Assembly (NCBI GenBank): GCA_035948415.1
Contig: DASZJD010000015.1
Location: 1-44,937, forward strand
Length of the DNA: 44,937 nt
DNA from: Acidimicrobiia bacterium
GTDB lineage: Bacteria > Actinomycetota > Acidimicrobiia > IMCC26256 > PALSA-555
Direction: 5' to 3'
The notes under the pieces are model-generated. The model saw nothing but the letters and a program-made list of their open reading frames with translations, did not search any database and was not told the DNA's origin. Of the stretch, positions 43,693 through 44,937 are shown in pieces. A program made the translations under genes and the position numbers. Numbering within the stretch: the first letter of the stretch is position 1; each line of letters starts with the position of its first letter.

Positions 43693-44418
43693 ATGAGCGC
43701 GCGGCGAGCGCTCGTTTGTGGTGGCGTGAGTCTTGTGTTGCTGGCCCCGACCGGGTCGGCGTATGGCAGCACCGTGACGATTGGACAGACCAGCGCAGCG
43801 CACGTGCTGTGTCAGACCAATTTTGACGTGGTGCAGCTCCGTACCGGACCGGGTGTCCCCAGTTACGTCGTTCCGCTGAGCGGTGGACGGATCGTGTCGT
43901 GGAGTACCCAAGGCGGACCGGACAAAGGGCTGATGGCGGTGGAGATCTGGCGACGGACGGCTTCACCGGACCGGTTCATCCTGGTGGGTATCAGCCCCGA
44001 GGAACAGATCGCACCCAACGTGCTCAACACTTTCAGTCTGGCGTCGCCGATCGTGGTGCAGGCGGGCGATCTGCTGGGCGACCATTTCGAGTTCGCTGAC
44101 TGTCTCGCGATTGGTGGTACGCAAGCCGACGATGTTGGACAATCCCCGCTGGGTGGAGGCCCGCTTCCCACTCCAGGGCAGACGGAGACGCTGAGGAGTA
44201 TCGGCGGCGGTGTCGAACTGAACATCGCCGCCCAGGTGGCTCCGCCCGCCCCTACCTCGAAGGACCAGTGCAAACAAGGCGGATGGCAAACCCTGACCGA
44301 CCGACAGGGCCGAGCCTTCGTCAATCAGGGACAGTGCATCGCATTCGTCGAACGCCAACAACACACAACCTCCGCCCAGGCAGGGGAACGAAGCGGTGGG
44401 CATCACTCCCCTCGATAA
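43693..44418 (+). CDS. Secreted protein of unknown function, island cargo
   Basis: With the ATG at 43693 the protein is 241 residues and starts with a clean Sec signal peptide, MSARRALVCGGVSLVLLAPT, ending SAYG. An ATG at 43630 would add 21 basic residues and lies inside an inverted repeat, so I do not favour it. The middle, about 30-180, is predicted beta-rich with no motif I recognise. The C-terminus has CKQGGWQTL, a short gap, then FVNQGQCIAFV; this Cys-pair motif recurs at the ends of secreted actinobacterial proteins, where the rest differs. Lower GC and more varied codons than the neighbours suggest transfer. Function unknown. Confidence 0.75.
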   Translation: MSARRALVCGGVSLVLLAPTGSAYGSTVTIGQTSAAHVLCQTNFDVVQLRTGPGVPSYVVPLSGGRIVSWSTQGGPDKGLMAVEIWRRTASPDRFILVGISPEEQIAPNVLNTFSLASPIVVQAGDLLGDHFEFADCLAIGGTQADDVGQSPLGGGPLPTPGQTETLRSIGGGVELNIAAQVAPPAPTSKDQCKQGGWQTLTDRQGRAFVNQGQCIAFVERQQHTTSAQAGERSGGHHSPR

Positions 44419-44656
44419 CAGCACGGCACACGCCACCTTTTGACTCACGCTCGCCTGCTCGGAACGGTCTTTGAGCGCCCCGGGCGCTGGCTCGACGGGA
44501 CGCCCACAAACCGATCGGTCGTCTAAGAGTCCATCTAAGAGACTGCGCGGTACGGCGCGCGATTAGGCGGAAGAGCGGGCTGGCGTCGCCGGAGCGCACT
44601 GCGCTTGGCCTGGAGCTTCGCGACTGGCGGATACGGGCTGAGACTGATCGGCGGAT
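44419..44656. other. Non-coding part of the island
   Basis: No convincing gene is seen. It contains a near-palindrome AGCGCCCCGGGCGCT (44474-44488) without a following T-run, and a short direct repeat TCTAAGAG twice, 5 bases apart, near 44520-44542. Composition stays lower than the chromosome to the left. Confidence 0.5.
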
Positions 44657-44717
44657 TTGAGGGGCTAGTGCCCGCAAGGGCGTGGGGGTTCAAGTCGCCC
44701 CTCCGACACCGGCTGAC
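44657..44717 (+). repeat. Right copy of tRNA-Leu 3' half (candidate att site, decayed)
   Basis: It repeats the tRNA from anticodon loop to 3' end without a 5' half, so it cannot make a tRNA. A C-to-G change at 44697 breaks a T-stem pair, consistent with lack of selection. It marks the distal end of the inserted segment. Confidence 0.75.
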
Positions 44718-44861
44718 GTGCGCAACTTCGTCGCCGCTGCGCTGCCCTGAACGCATTTCATGGGCGCGTCCACCGAACGTCTACCGGGGACTCAGCAGCG
44801 CAACGGCCCGCGGAATCAGTGTTGCTGCGAGTGCGAACTAGAGCGCTGAGCGGGCCCAGCC
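44718..44861. other. Non-coding stretch after the right repeat
   Basis: I see no supportable gene in these bases. Together with 44419-44717 this makes about 440 bases without a gene. The composition remains mixed, so it is unclear whether native chromosome has resumed. Confidence 0.45.
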
Positions 44862-44937
44862 TTATCCCATCCGGCTGGTGAACTGGTCCATGTCGAAATA
44901 GTCGCGCCAGGCGTTGATCTTGCCGTCACTGACCTCG
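44862..44937 (-). CDS. C-terminal end of a limonene-epoxide-hydrolase/SnoaL-like protein
   Basis: Only the last 24 residues and the TAA stop are inside the window. They read EVSDGKINAWRDYFDMDQF and end SRMG. The GKI-x-x-WRDYFDM-x-x-F pattern is typical of the final strand and helix of limonene-1,2-epoxide hydrolase and related NTF2-fold proteins. With so little visible, the exact reaction is open. Confidence 0.65.
   Translation of the reverse strand, partial: EVSDGKINAWRDYFDMDQFTSRMG

Larger units (their letters stand above)
43472..44717 (+). mobile_element. Small remnant of a tRNA-Leu-integrated element
   Basis: About 1.2 kb is bounded by direct repeats of the tRNA-Leu 3' half, with the intact tRNA on the left. 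Base composition inside is clearly lower: two hand-counted lines are 62% and 57% GC, against 72% in a line of the neighbouring ABC operon. It holds one secreted-protein gene and no integrase. It could be the decayed remainder of a larger island, or one of several tandem insertions. Confidence 0.6.

Noticed and set aside
44474-44488. Rho-independent terminator at AGCGCCCCGGGCGCT
   Set aside because: The palindrome leaves only a 3-base loop and no T-run follows.
44605-44841. Open frame of 78 codons running through the right tRNA-Leu fragment
   Set aside because: Its middle is the translated tRNA 3' half and it has no family-like motif or ribosome binding site; such frames are a common tRNA artefact.

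Overview
The window is very GC-rich (about 72% in a hand-counted chromosomal line) and uses GTG as often as ATG for starts. Its backbone follows a gene order typical of Actinomycetota: ANTAR regulator, polA, rpsA, coaE, uvrB, uvrA, then uvrC, rapZ, yvcK, gap, pgk, tpiA, secG. I infer a monoderm-type actinomycete, possibly of the Acidimicrobiia or a related deep lineage. The class is a guess; no rRNA gene is present to settle it.

Layout. 1-5058: end of an ANTAR regulator, polA, a methyltransferase and rpsA. 5183-12124: a Tad/Flp pilus operon (cpaB, cpaE, cpaF, tadB, tadC) with a trailing polytopic membrane protein. A small Flp pilin gene on the minus strand converges on it. This block lies between rpsA and coaE, which are neighbours in many actinomycetes. 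12242-19851: coaE, uvrB, an AftB-like GT-C membrane transferase and uvrA. 19900-26867: a cell-surface glycan cluster (methyltransferase, GT-C-like membrane protein, polyprenyl-phosphate sugar transferase, Wzx-like flippase, two GT2 enzymes), mostly with 4-base stop/start overlaps. 26971-30694: a Fic enzyme behind a palindromic operator, nadA on the minus strand, and a GT87-like membrane mannosyltransferase. 30721-37617: uvrC-rapZ-yvcK-gap-pgk-tpiA-secG, lacking the usual whiA between yvcK and gap. 37727-43413: a peptide-type ABC importer whose two ATPases are fused. 43440-44937: tRNA-Leu(GAG), followed by a small lower-GC insertion bounded by a duplicated 3' half of that tRNA, and then the end of a limonene-epoxide-hydrolase-like gene.

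Working together. The three UvrABC genes and polA provide nucleotide excision repair and gap filling; uvrA carries a perfect actinobacterial LexA box. The pilus operon, the glycan cluster and several GT-C enzymes all build the cell surface. gap-pgk-tpiA with yvcK and rapZ form a central-carbon and envelope-homeostasis unit.

Regulation. Seven genes (polA, coaE, uvrB, uvrA, a methyltransferase, uvrC, secG) have a -10-like hexamer ending 6-8 bases before the start codon and no Shine-Dalgarno sequence, which suggests leaderless mRNAs. rpsA, the pilus operon and nadA instead have leaders with clear hairpins. The points most worth a second look are the Fic operator that wraps its own -10 box, the tRNA-Leu mini-island with a secreted cargo protein, the alternative-pairing leader before cpaB, the missing whiA, and the nadA leader. 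I did not find a clearly novel multi-gene defence or biosynthetic system.
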